Shown: piece by piece, positions 33,216-40,877 of the stretch
Layout: every line of letters starts with the position of its first letter
How positions within the stretch are numbered: position 1 is the first letter of the stretch
Source: Chryseobacterium sp.
GTDB taxonomy: Bacteria; Bacteroidota; Bacteroidia; Flavobacteriales; Weeksellaceae
NCBI RefSeq assembly: GCF_008831505.1
Contig: NZ_CP044507.1
Span: forward strand, 930,001 to 994,000
DNA: 64,000 bases
Reading direction: 5' to 3'
The notes under the pieces: generated by a model
What the model saw: the letters and a program-made list of their open reading frames with translations, nothing else
The model's database searches: none
What the model was told of the DNA's origin: nothing
Made by a program: the position numbers and the translations under genes

Positions 33216-34280
33216 ATGAAAAAAATGCAGCTTACAAACGAAATCATGTACCAGGCTTCGGTGGATAAAAATCCTGACTTTGAAGGAGTTTTCTGGATGG
33301 GCGTAAAGACCACTGGGATTTTTTGCCGGCCAACATGCCGGGCCCGGAAGCCCAAAGCGGAAAATGTGGAGTTCTTCCACAGTACGCATGCAGCGCTGAA
33401 TAATGGCTACCGTCCCTGTAAAGTCTGTAAACCTCTGGAAAACCCGGACGAAACTCCAGCCGGCATCAGCGGAATACTTCAGAAACTCGCAAACGATCCA
33501 TCAGTTAAAATTGCAGACCGCGATTTAGCTGCCCGTGGGATGGAACCCGTAGCCGTACGCAGGTGGTTTACAAAACACCATGGAATGACCTTTCAGGCTT
33601 TCCAAAGGATGCACCGTCTGAATTCGGCTGTAAAGAAGCTGAAGCAGGGTCACAGTGTCCTGGATACTGCCTACGACAGTGGTTTTGAAAGCGTTAGCGG
33701 ATTCGGCGATGGATTCAGTAAAATCTTCGGCACCTCACCGGCTAACGGAAAGTATCAGAAAGTAATCGACTTAAAGAGGATTGAAACACCCGTGGGAACC
33801 ATGTATGCCGCGGCGGTTGAGGCAGGTATCTGTATGTTGGAATTTGGCGACCGCTCCACGCTGGAATCCACGCTTACCAAAATAGCTACTGCGCTGAACG
33901 GCAGAGTAGTGCCGGGAAATAATCCCCACTTTGACTTGCTTGAGAGGGAGTTGGCAGAATACTTTAACTGCAGAAGAAAAGTCTTTACAGTGCCGCTTTC
34001 GCCTATAGGCACAGATTTCCAGAAAAAGGTTTGGGAGGTTCTGCGTAAAATACCTTATGGTGACACCTGGACCTACAGCAGGCAGGCTGAATTTTTAGGG
34101 GATGTAAAGAAGGTACGTGCTGTGGCCAATGCCAATGGGATGAACCGGATATCAATCGTCATTCCGTGTCACCGTGTAATCGGAAGCAACGGCACCCTTA
34201 CCGGATATGGCGGGGGCGTTTGGCGCAAGCAGAAACTGCTGGAACTGGAAAGAAATGTACTGAAAAATTCAGCTGATTAA
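33216..34280 (+). CDS. ada: Bifunctional methyl-sensing regulator and O6-methylguanine-DNA methyltransferase
   Basis: Ada protein of 354 residues, matching E. coli Ada in size and layout. The N-terminal domain binds zinc through Cys 37, 41, 68 and 71, with Cys37 as the expected acceptor of methyl groups from phosphotriesters, which turns the protein into an activator. An AraC-type helix-turn-helix follows (residues about 80-165). The C-terminal transferase holds VIPCHRVIG with acceptor Cys318, which removes methyl from O6-methylguanine. In E. coli methylated Ada activates ada, alkB and alkA. alkB is present at the left edge; regulation of it by this Ada is inferred. Confidence 0.96.
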   Translation: MKKMQLTNEIMYQASVDKNPDFEGVFWMGVKTTGIFCRPTCRARKPKAENVEFFHSTHAALNNGYRPCKVCKPLENPDETPAGISGILQKLANDPSVKIADRDLAARGMEPVAVRRWFTKHHGMTFQAFQRMHRLNSAVKKLKQGHSVLDTAYDSGFESVSGFGDGFSKIFGTSPANGKYQKVIDLKRIETPVGTMYAAAVEAGICMLEFGDRSTLESTLTKIATALNGRVVPGNNPHFDLLERELAEYFNCRRKVFTVPLSPIGTDFQKKVWEVLRKIPYGDTWTYSRQAEFLGDVKKVRAVANANGMNRISIVIPCHRVIGSNGTLTGYGGGVWRKQKLLELERNVLKNSAD

Positions 34281-34346
34281 AATGACTGGCTTTCGCTTTC
34301 TGTATGAATTCGGACCCAAACCCGGTTAGTTTAAAGGGTTTTCGCT

Positions 34347-34781
34347 TTAATAGTCAAACTGATAAAACTCGTAACCTTTATCGGAATATCTTGCGTTGAT
34401 GTGCTGCAGGCCATTCGTCAGTATTATTTCAGGTGCACCGATTACCGAGTTATAGCGCGCGGTCTGCTCAAAAGTTTTTTCAGTAAGCGTTATCGTAGGC
34501 GCTTTACATTCTACCAGGATTTTAGGGGTGGTTTTCTCCGTTACCAGCAGGTCTACACGTTTGGTCAGCCCGTGCAGAACTACCTTCTTTTCTGATATTA
34601 ATGCCGATGCTGAATAGCCTTTGCTGCTGAGGAAATAATGGATCCAGTGCTGCCTGACCCATTCTTCCGGAGTAAGCAGAAGGTAGCTTTTCCGGGTAAG
34701 GTCATAAATAAATAAGTTATCTTTGTCTCTCCTGAAACGGAAGTTATAGTCTTCCCGAAAATTAAGTTTTGGCAGTTGCAA
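34347..34781 (-). CDS. HsdR_N-type (type I restriction R N-terminal domain) protein
   Basis: 144-residue stand-alone protein resembling the HSDR_N domain (PF13588), a nuclease-fold module. The central VDLLVTEKTTPKILVECKAPTI matches the D-(x)n-ExK core of PD-(D/E)xK nucleases (Asp, then Glu-Cys-Lys). No helicase, HsdS or HsdM partner is nearby, so it is not part of a type I restriction system. TTG at 34781 is the best start; no suitable ATG exists. It is head-to-head with holA, 6 bases apart. Function unknown; constant association with a clamp-loader gene would hint at a repair or replication role, to be tested. Confidence 0.78.
   Translation of the reverse strand: MQLPKLNFREDYNFRFRRDKDNLFIYDLTRKSYLLLTPEEWVRQHWIHYFLSSKGYSASALISEKKVVLHGLTKRVDLLVTEKTTPKILVECKAPTITLTEKTFEQTARYNSVIGAPEIILTNGLQHINARYSDKGYEFYQFDY
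34718..34725 (+). promoter_or_regulatory. -7 box of holA, inside the opposite gene
   Basis: TATCTTTG, an exact match, 62 bases before the holA ATG (34788), within the coding region of the minus-strand HsdR_N-like gene. Confidence 0.5.
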
Positions 34782-34787
34782 ACTGGT

Positions 34788-35825
34788 ATGAAAGATTTAG
34801 AATTATTGCTCAAAAATATTAAAAATAAAGCACTTCTTCCCGTCTATTTTTTTCACGGTGAGGAGCCTTATTATATTGACATCGCTGTAAAAAGTCTGGA
34901 AAACGATGTTTTAACCGAGGACGAGAAATCCTTTGGGCAAACAGTGCTCTACGGAAAAGATACCTCGATACCGGAGATTATTTCCCTGGCACAGCAGTTT
35001 CCTATGTTTGGCGAGTTGAACCTCATCATTGTAAAAGAAGCTCAGGACCTTAAACTGGGTGAGGATGAACTGAAATCCCTTGCGTTTTATCTTGAAAATC
35101 CTGTGCCTACCACCGTTTTGGTTTTTGCCCATAAACATAAGAAGCTGGACAGCCGGAAAAAAGTTACTAAAATCCTGACTAGTAACAACTGGATTTTCCT
35201 GAGCGAACCCGTAAAGGATTATCAGCTTGCCAAATGGATTGCCGACGAGTGCAAAGCCAATCAAATAAAGACCGCACCCAATATCTCCCATTTGCTGGCA
35301 GATTACCTGGGCAACGACCTTTCCCGTATTGCCAATGAACTGGGTAAACTGAAAATGGTGATGAAGGAAGGTCAGGAGCTGGACGAAAAACTGGTGGAAA
35401 CCCACATAGGCATCAGCAAGGATTTCAATGTCTTCGAACTTCAGAAAGCTTTGGCCAACAAAAACCAGGCGGCCGCCCTCAGGATCGCCTTTTTCATGGG
35501 CAAAAGCCCCAAGACTAATCCTTTTCCAATGATTATTGGGAACCTGTACAATTATTTCTCAAACATCATTATCTATCACACCATGCAAGGCCAGAGTCCA
35601 CAGGCTATGGCTACCGCTATGAATGTGAATCCCTACTTTATAAAGGATTTTGCCGAATCGGCGCGTTTCTATCCCTTAAAACATGCTACCCGGGTCATTT
35701 CTCTGCTCCGCGAATCCGATCTCAAGAACAAAGGGCTTGGTGCCAACCAGACCGATGATGCTGAACTTCTGCGGGAGCTAACCTACAAAATACTGAATGT
35801 AGACAGGCTGAAGGTAAGCGTTTAA
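34788..35825 (+). CDS. holA: DNA polymerase III delta subunit (clamp loader)
   Basis: Clamp-loader subunit that opens the beta clamp (dnaN at 24.8 kb). 345 residues. The AAA+-like fold without a functional P loop is recognisable from PVYFFHGEEPYYIDIAVKSLE, LIIVKEAQDLK and ISHLLADYLGNDLSRIANELGKL, and the C-terminal collar helices close with GLGANQTDDAELLRELTYKIL. ATG at 34788 gives the usual N terminus; an upstream TTG at 34776 is in frame but would overlap the divergent gene. Head-to-head with the HsdR_N-like gene. Confidence 0.92.
   Translation: MKDLELLLKNIKNKALLPVYFFHGEEPYYIDIAVKSLENDVLTEDEKSFGQTVLYGKDTSIPEIISLAQQFPMFGELNLIIVKEAQDLKLGEDELKSLAFYLENPVPTTVLVFAHKHKKLDSRKKVTKILTSNNWIFLSEPVKDYQLAKWIADECKANQIKTAPNISHLLADYLGNDLSRIANELGKLKMVMKEGQELDEKLVETHIGISKDFNVFELQKALANKNQAAALRIAFFMGKSPKTNPFPMIIGNLYNYFSNIIIYHTMQGQSPQAMATAMNVNPYFIKDFAESARFYPLKHATRVISLLRESDLKNKGLGANQTDDAELLRELTYKILNVDRLKVSV
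34811..34818 (-). promoter_or_regulatory. -7 box of the HsdR_N-like gene, inside holA
   Basis: Minus-strand TATTTTTG, an exact match, about 30 bases before the TTG at 34781, within the start of holA. Confidence 0.5.
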
Positions 35826-36150
35826 TCCAACCTTAAAGAATCTTCAGGGGGTACTAAGTGTGGAACGTTAAATTCAGGATTTTTGATCTTGAATTTTGGA
35901 TCCTGAATTGCTTCGTCAGTCTCTGAACGCTGATGGCAAACCTCTGACTTCTGAGGTCTTGCATCTTCGTCCCGCATCTCCGTATTTTAAGCGGGCTCTA
36001 AATTAACCGTAGAGCGCACAGAAGCTACACAGAGGCAACAGAGCTTAAATCTATAACTCATAAATTAAAATCCTGGTCTTGGTTCTCCCGGCGGTTAAAA
36101 ATATCCCTAACTGACTACCGACCGGTCGCGGGCTGAGTAAATTGTTACAT

Positions 36151-36271
36151 TGTTACATTCCCATATCTCACCTCTAATCTAAAGTCTAACATCTGGAATC
36201 TGATGTCTGATATCTGAAATCTTGCATCTTGACTCTTGGTTCTTGACTTACCTTTTACTTTTGCCTTGGCT
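36151..36271 (+). repeat. Direct repeat, copy 1
   Basis: First copy of a diverged direct repeat; its 36196-36235 core is identical over 40 bases to 37019-37058. It ends with TACTTTTG (36256-36263), a TAnnTTTG match, then CCTTGGCT. Confidence 0.8.
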
Positions 36272-36284
36272 ATTTTCCTCCGTC

Positions 36285-36297
36285 ATCCGGTAGGGAT
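36285..36297 (+). repeat. Small palindrome, CCTACGG-like family, copy 1
   Basis: ATCCGGTAGGGAT, an imperfect palindrome with ATCC and GGAT arms; diverged by one extra base from copy 2. Confidence 0.5.
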
Positions 36298-36322
36298 CTC
36301 TTCTGCCTACAGCGGACCTCGC

Positions 36323-36354
36323 CTCAAACACTCAAACACTCAAACACTCAAACA
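36323..36354 (+). repeat. Tandem CTCAAACA x4
   Basis: Four perfect 8-base units, CTCAAACA. Confidence 0.9.
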
Positions 36355-36436
36355 TACTGCTACCTTGAAGGCCTCTGTGTCCTTTGCGCCTCCTCCGTGT
36401 CTCAGTGGTTACTTCAACAACCTTTTCACTTTTGTC

Positions 36437-36448
36437 ATCCGTAGGGAT
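36437..36448 (+). repeat. Small palindrome, CCTACGG-like family, copy 2
   Basis: ATCCGTAGGGAT, ATCC and GGAT arms around CCGTAGG, the reverse complement of the CCTACGG core. Confidence 0.6.
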
Positions 36449-36516
36449 CACCTCGATCTACATAGACCTCAACTTGCTTCTTTTTACTCTTGCCCTGAGT
36501 CTTCATTCAGGATAGC

Positions 36517-36529
36517 GTACCTACGGCAC
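36517..36529 (+). repeat. Small palindrome, CCTACGG-like family, copy 3
   Basis: GTACCTACGGCAC, core CCTACGG with nearly complementary GTxCC/GGxAC arms. Confidence 0.6.
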
Positions 36530-36567
36530 GCCCATTCTCCTCCCTAATTCCCTTCTACACAGATGAT

Positions 36568-36580
36568 GTTCCTACGGAAC
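36568..36580 (+). repeat. Small palindrome, CCTACGG-like family, copy 4
   Basis: GTTCCTACGGAAC, perfect 5-bp arms around TAC. Confidence 0.65.
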
Positions 36581-36710
36581 CTTATTTCCATTACTCCACA
36601 ACTTTACACTTTTACACCTCAACACCTTAACTACTCAACGACTTTACAACTTTACACCTCAACAACATTACTTTCTAACCCTCTAACCTGCTAACAGAAT
36701 CTACTTTGGG

Positions 36711-36749
36711 CTTGCCGCGTCGCTTCCTTCGTCCGCTCCTCGCAAAGAC
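36711..36749 (-). repeat. Degenerate GAGGAGCG/AAGCGACG-type mosaic element
   Basis: The minus strand reads TTGCGAGGAGCGGACGAAGG then AAGCGACG and ends in GGCAAG, resembling the widespread intergenic element containing TTGCGAGGAGCGAAGCGACG. Imperfect and unproven. Confidence 0.45.
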
Positions 36750-36775
36750 ATCCTTGATAGGGCTTTGTGATATCG

Positions 36776-36799
36776 CTCAAACACTCAAATACTCAAACA
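36776..36799 (+). repeat. Tandem CTCAAACA x3
   Basis: CTCAAACA, CTCAAATA, CTCAAACA: the same unit as 36323-36354, with one substitution. Confidence 0.85.
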
Positions 36800-36978
36800 C
36801 TCCGCCACATCAACGTCCCTTTGGGCCCCTTGTTAAACTTTGTGCCCTTTGTGGTTAATAAATCGCTGTAACTGGGTAATTATAATGTCACCCCCTTCGG
36901 GGTTCCGGAATCTTAAAGAAAAACTGCAAATCGTCAACTGCAACACATCTACATGGCTATACTGCTACATTGGTACAT

Positions 36979-37087
36979 TGGTACATTCCAATATCTCACC
37001 TCTAAAATCTAACATATAGAATCTGATGTCTGATATCTGAAATCTTGCATCTTGACTCACTTTTACCTTTTTACTTTTGCCTTGGCT
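36979..37087 (+). repeat. Direct repeat, copy 2
   Basis: Second copy, sharing the 40-base identical core (37019-37058) and the end TACTTTTG-CCTTGGCT. It lies directly upstream of the DUF3606 gene. Confidence 0.8.
37072..37079 (+). promoter_or_regulatory. -7-like box upstream of DUF3606, inside the direct repeat
   Basis: TACTTTTG, an exact TAnnTTTG match, 86 bases before the ATG at 37166. The same box is in repeat copy 1. Confidence 0.4.
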
Positions 37088-37165
37088 CTTTCTCTTTTTC
37101 TCTTTCCTCATCCTCTCTAATCCGCACAGGCAAACTTTTTGTACTCCCTTCCCAAATTCAACACT

Positions 37166-37357
37166 ATGGCTGATAATAAAAACAAAAAAGGTAAACAGGA
37201 CCGTAACCAGGTCAGCGGTTCGGAGAACTACGAAATTCAGTATTTTAAGGAAAAGATGGGCGTAAGCTCACAGGCTGTAACCGGTGCCATGCGAGCGACC
37301 GGATCAAACGACAGAAAAGTTCTGGAAGACTACCTTAAAAAGCGCTACAGCAAATAA
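37166..37357 (+). CDS. DUF3606 domain protein
   Basis: 63-residue protein. The core QDRNQVSGSENYEIQYFKEK then MGVSSQAVTGAMRATGSNDR and VLEDYLKKRYS matches the DUF3606 pattern, a small helical domain of unknown function seen in soil and plant-associated bacteria. The ATG at 37166 gives a natural lysine-rich N terminus (MADNKNKKGKQ); the longer frame from 37139 has no support. It lies 71 bases upstream of ligD in the same direction with no terminator between them, so co-expression with ligD is plausible. Charge and size would suit a DNA-associated accessory factor, but that is speculation. Confidence 0.82.
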   Translation: MADNKNKKGKQDRNQVSGSENYEIQYFKEKMGVSSQAVTGAMRATGSNDRKVLEDYLKKRYSK

Positions 37358-37428
37358 TGGTCATATTCACTTAATGCCCTGCCAATATTTTTGGCGGGGT
37401 TTATCACGTTTCACTTAAATCAAAAATT

Positions 37429-40122
37429 ATGGCACTGGAAGAATACCGTAGGAAACGCTCTAAAGATAAAACACCAGAACCGTTTGGTGGGAAATCCACC
37501 GGAAAGGAACTTCATTTTGTGGTTCAGAAACACGATGCCTCGCATCTGCATTACGACTTCCGGCTGGAAATGGACGGCGTGCTGAAAAGTTGGGCTGTTC
37601 CAAAAGGGCCCTCACTGGATCCCTCAGTAAAGCGGTTGGCCATGATGGTGGAAGATCACCCTTTTGATTACCGTAACTTTGAAGGTGCCATTCCGAAAGG
37701 CCAGTACGGTGGCGGTACCATCATAGTATGGGATGAGGGCACTTATCTGCCTGCTGAACCCGCAAAAAGCCGTAAGAAACAGGAGCAGCAACTGTTGGAA
37801 CAACTGAAAGCGGGGAAAATCAAATTTACACTTAACGGCACAAAACTAAAGGGCGAATTTGCCTTGGTCAAAGCGCACGGCCGTGGTGATAACGGTTGGC
37901 TGCTGATGAAGCTTAACGATAAATATGCCGACACTGAAGATGTAACTCTAAAAAACCGTTCGGTACTTTCTGATAAAACAATAGCGGAAATGGAAGAGGC
38001 CCCGGTGGAAGTGTACGGTCAGAAGGATTCCAAAAAAGCTAAAGACGAAACTGAAGCAAAAACTGCCTCCAAAACTTCAAAAAAGAAAACTGCCGAAACC
38101 GAAAAGAGTAAACCTGCGGTAAAGAAGCCTGCGAAATCTGTGGAGAAATTGCTGGCGAAGGCCCCTGAGCAGCCCTTTTATACGGAGCTTGCCCCCATGC
38201 TGGCTACACTGGTGGATAAACCCTTCGACAGTGACGAATGGCTTTACGAAGTGAAATGGGATGGTTACCGTGCGGTGGCTTTTATGAAAGAGGGTGAAGT
38301 GACCCTGAAATCGCGCAATAATAAAAGCTTCAGCGAAAAATTTTATCCCGTGCAGCAAGAACTGGCAAAACTTAAAATGGATGCGGTGCTGGATGGCGAG
38401 GTTGTGGTCCTGGACAAAGACGGAAAAGCGGACTTCGGCAAACTCCAGAATTGGCGCAGTGACTCCGACGGCGATTTGGTGTACTACGTTTTCGACTTGC
38501 TGTGGTATCGGGGCAGGGACCTGAAAGGACTCCCCCTAACCGACAGACGCGCGGTTCTGTCACAGATTCTGCCCAAATCAGACCGGATTATGCTCAGTCA
38601 GGAGTTTCATACCTCGGGTATTGAATTTCTGGAAGCTGCCCGCAATATGGATCTCGAAGGCATAATGGCCAAGCGTAAGGACAGTGTGTACCAGACCAAA
38701 AACCGAACGAAAGACTGGCTTAAGATCAAAGCCAACAAAAGGCAGGAGGTGGTAATAGGTGGATTCACCGTGAATGACGGTACCAAAAAAGTGTTCAGCA
38801 GCTTGTTGGTGGGTGTCTATGAGGGCAGGAAACTCGTATACAGTGGTAAGGTAGGCACCGGCTTTAATACTAAGACCCAAAAGGAAATGATGAATCTCTT
38901 TAAACCGCTGATTACGGATAAGCATCCTTTCACTCTGGAACCTGATGTAAACAAACCATCCCGTTTCCGCCACAATCCACCCAACGCCACTGTTACCTGG
39001 TTAAAACCTAAACTTATCTGTGAAGTGGATTACACTGAGCTTACATCAGACGGCGTAATGCGCCATCCCTCTTTCAAAGGAATGCGGTCCGATAAAAAAG
39101 CCGCGCAGGTGGTTCTGGAACAGGAAAAACCGGTGCAGGAAGTCGTTCCTGAAGCAGAGCCGGTGGTTACTGCACGGAAAGATCCGGGGCGGAGGACCCT
39201 GCTGAATCCGAAAGAAAAAACCCAGGTAAAAAAGGTTGGCGGCCATGAACTGAAATTTACCAATTTAGATAAGGTATTCTGGCCCGATGAAAAACTTACA
39301 AAACGCGATCTGATAAATTACTATTACCGCGCCGCTCCTTTTATTTTGCCGTATCTGAAAGACAGACCTCAAAGTATGAACCGCTTTCCGGACGGTATAG
39401 AGGGTGAAGGTTTCTATTATAAAGACGTTTCTGGTAGCGCTCCTTCTTGGGTGAAAACTTTTGACTATACCAGCGACTCTGATAAACGTGCCCGAAAATA
39501 TCTGGTTGGTACGGACGAAGCATCACTGCTCTATATGGCGAATTTGGGTTGTATTGAGATGAACCCGTGGAATTCCACTATAAAGAAGCCTGATAATCCC
39601 ACCTACTGCATTCTCGATTTGGACCCCGATAAGAATTCATTTAATGACGTCATCAAAACTGCGCAGGTAACCCGCCAGCTGCTGGACGACCTTGATATTC
39701 CCTCATACTGCAAGACCAGCGGTTCCACAGGTCTCCACATCTACATTCCGCTCAATAATAAATATACCTATGAAGAGTCAAAGGAATTTGCGCGCCTTTT
39801 GGTCACAATTGTACAGGGTGAGCTCCCCAAACTAACAACAATTGAAAGAATTATTAAAAAACGCGGAGGCAGGATTTATCTTGATTTTCTGCAGAACCGT
39901 CCGCATGCCACTATTGCCGCACCTTACTCCCTGCGGCCCAAACCCGGGGCGACTGTGTCAATGCCGCTGCATTGGGACGAAGTGAAGAAAGGTTTGAAGA
40001 TGAAGGATTTTACCATTTTTAATGCGCTGGAGCGAATGGAAAGTGAGGGCGATATTTTCAAACCCGTTCTGGGCAAAGGCATTAACCTCAAAAAGGTGAT
40101 TAAGAAAATGGAAGGGCTTTAG
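37429..40122 (+). CDS. ligD: Multifunctional DNA ligase D (PE-ligase-polymerase)
   Basis: ATP-dependent ligase of bacterial non-homologous end joining, 897 residues. Residues about 25-190 are the 3'-phosphoesterase domain (HFVVQKHDASHLHYDFRLE). A Lys/Glu/Ala-rich linker (about 200-250) leads to the ligase domain with catalytic K276 in YEVKWDGYR. From about residue 608 the archaeo-eukaryotic primase-like polymerase follows (FTNLDKVFWPDEKLTKRDL), with catalytic Asp in ILDLDPDKNSF. The order PE-LIG-POL is that of Pseudomonas, not of mycobacteria (POL-PE-LIG). The usual partner Ku is not in the window. The stop codon is inside a small hairpin. Confidence 0.95.
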   Translation: MALEEYRRKRSKDKTPEPFGGKSTGKELHFVVQKHDASHLHYDFRLEMDGVLKSWAVPKGPSLDPSVKRLAMMVEDHPFDYRNFEGAIPKGQYGGGTIIVWDEGTYLPAEPAKSRKKQEQQLLEQLKAGKIKFTLNGTKLKGEFALVKAHGRGDNGWLLMKLNDKYADTEDVTLKNRSVLSDKTIAEMEEAPVEVYGQKDSKKAKDETEAKTASKTSKKKTAETEKSKPAVKKPAKSVEKLLAKAPEQPFYTELAPMLATLVDKPFDSDEWLYEVKWDGYRAVAFMKEGEVTLKSRNNKSFSEKFYPVQQELAKLKMDAVLDGEVVVLDKDGKADFGKLQNWRSDSDGDLVYYVFDLLWYRGRDLKGLPLTDRRAVLSQILPKSDRIMLSQEFHTSGIEFLEAARNMDLEGIMAKRKDSVYQTKNRTKDWLKIKANKRQEVVIGGFTVNDGTKKVFSSLLVGVYEGRKLVYSGKVGTGFNTKTQKEMMNLFKPLITDKHPFTLEPDVNKPSRFRHNPPNATVTWLKPKLICEVDYTELTSDGVMRHPSFKGMRSDKKAAQVVLEQEKPVQEVVPEAEPVVTARKDPGRRTLLNPKEKTQVKKVGGHELKFTNLDKVFWPDEKLTKRDLINYYYRAAPFILPYLKDRPQSMNRFPDGIEGEGFYYKDVSGSAPSWVKTFDYTSDSDKRARKYLVGTDEASLLYMANLGCIEMNPWNSTIKKPDNPTYCILDLDPDKNSFNDVIKTAQVTRQLLDDLDIPSYCKTSGSTGLHIYIPLNNKYTYEESKEFARLLVTIVQGELPKLTTIERIIKKRGGRIYLDFLQNRPHATIAAPYSLRPKPGATVSMPLHWDEVKKGLKMKDFTIFNALERMESEGDIFKPVLGKGINLKKVIKKMEGL

Positions 40123-40128
40123 CCCTTC
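40111..40128 (+). terminator. Hairpin over the ligD stop codon
   Basis: GAAGGGC, loop TTTA, GCCCTTC; the TAG stop is 40120-40122. Only a weak T run follows, so termination is uncertain. Confidence 0.45.
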
Positions 40129-40233
40129 TTATTCGTTTACCTCTGAGCATTCTCCTGCAGGATTTTGTGTCCTCAAAATCAAATCTCTGCCCGAAAAATT
40201 ACGCTGTACTGCCGCTTCACTTTCTGAAAATAG

Positions 40234-40241
40234 TATCTTTG
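40234..40241 (+). promoter_or_regulatory. -7 box of udk
   Basis: TATCTTTG, an exact match, 17 bases before the ATG at 40259. Confidence 0.6.
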
Positions 40242-40258
40242 TAAAAATTTACTTTTCT

Positions 40259-40876
40259 ATGCTGGTTATCGGAATCGCAGGCGGAACAGGATCGGGTAAG
40301 ACTACCGTGGTCAATAAGATTATGCAACAGTTAAATACTGAAGGCGTGAACGTGCTTTCGCAGGATAACTATTACCATGATAACCAGTCGCTTACCCTTG
40401 CCGAAAGGGAAGTCCTGAATTACGACCATCCAAAATCCATTGATTTTGAACTTCTCCTGCGCCACGTTCAGATGCTGAAAAACAATGAGCACATCGAACA
40501 GCCCATTTATTCTTTCGTTACCCACTCCCGGACCGGTGACCATGTTGTTGTGGAACCAAAGAATGTCCTTATTGTGGAAGGAATTCTGGTCCTTACCCAT
40601 CCTGAACTGCTGAAGGAATATGATTTGAAGGTTTTCGTACATGCCGATTCAGACGAAAGGCTGATCCGCCGCATCCGCCGCGATACGCAGGAAAGAGGCC
40701 GCGATCTGCAGGAAGTTCTGCACCGCTACCAGAATACCCTGAAACCTATGCACCATGAGTTCATTGAACCGTCAAAGAATGAGGCTGATCTCATTGTACC
40801 CAATATGAAACACAATACGGTGGCAATTGACTTTCTTTCAACAGTCATTAATAATTCACTTAAAAAAGTACACTGA
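40259..40876 (+). CDS. udk: Uridine kinase
   Basis: Pyrimidine salvage kinase (uridine/cytidine to UMP/CMP), 205 residues. The P loop is GIAGGTGSGKTT. DNYYHDNQSL and the DHPKSIDFELL region (uridine binding), then RIRRDTQERGRD (lid) complete the family pattern. The FtsB-like gene starts 1 base after its stop, and the mutase-like gene follows after 30 bases, so the three form an operon; an udk-FtsB-like-mutA order is familiar from flavobacterial genomes. Confidence 0.96.
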   Translation: MLVIGIAGGTGSGKTTVVNKIMQQLNTEGVNVLSQDNYYHDNQSLTLAEREVLNYDHPKSIDFELLLRHVQMLKNNEHIEQPIYSFVTHSRTGDHVVVEPKNVLIVEGILVLTHPELLKEYDLKVFVHADSDERLIRRIRRDTQERGRDLQEVLHRYQNTLKPMHHEFIEPSKNEADLIVPNMKHNTVAIDFLSTVINNSLKKVH

Positions 40877-40877
40877 C

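Larger units (their letters stand above)
35826..37138. other. Gene-free phrase-repeat region, G-poor on the plus strand
   Basis: About 1.3 kb without a credible gene. The plus strand is built from short recurring words (TCTGA, CTTGA, CTCAAACA, ACACCTCAACA) and is extremely poor in G in places: 36581-36700 holds 3 G in 120 bases. It contains a duplicated segment of about 110 bases, two CTCAAACA tandem tracts, four small palindromes with a CCTACGG-like core and one copy of a GAGGAGCG-type mosaic element. ORFs in it (for example 36236-36547) look like translated repeat. Similar words recur at 43958-44275 and just before purL. Confidence 0.8.

Noticed and set aside
34347-34781. Type I restriction-modification system
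   Set aside because: Only the HsdR N-terminal fold is present; no helicase part, HsdM or HsdS nearby.
36236-36547. 103-residue plus-strand ORF in the phrase region
   Set aside because: Its translation is built from the repeats (KHSNTQTLKHT), with no family likeness, promoter or neighbouring context.
36323-36799. CRISPR-like array of CTCAAACA repeats
   Set aside because: Units are 8 bases, contiguous, without spacers, and there are no cas genes.
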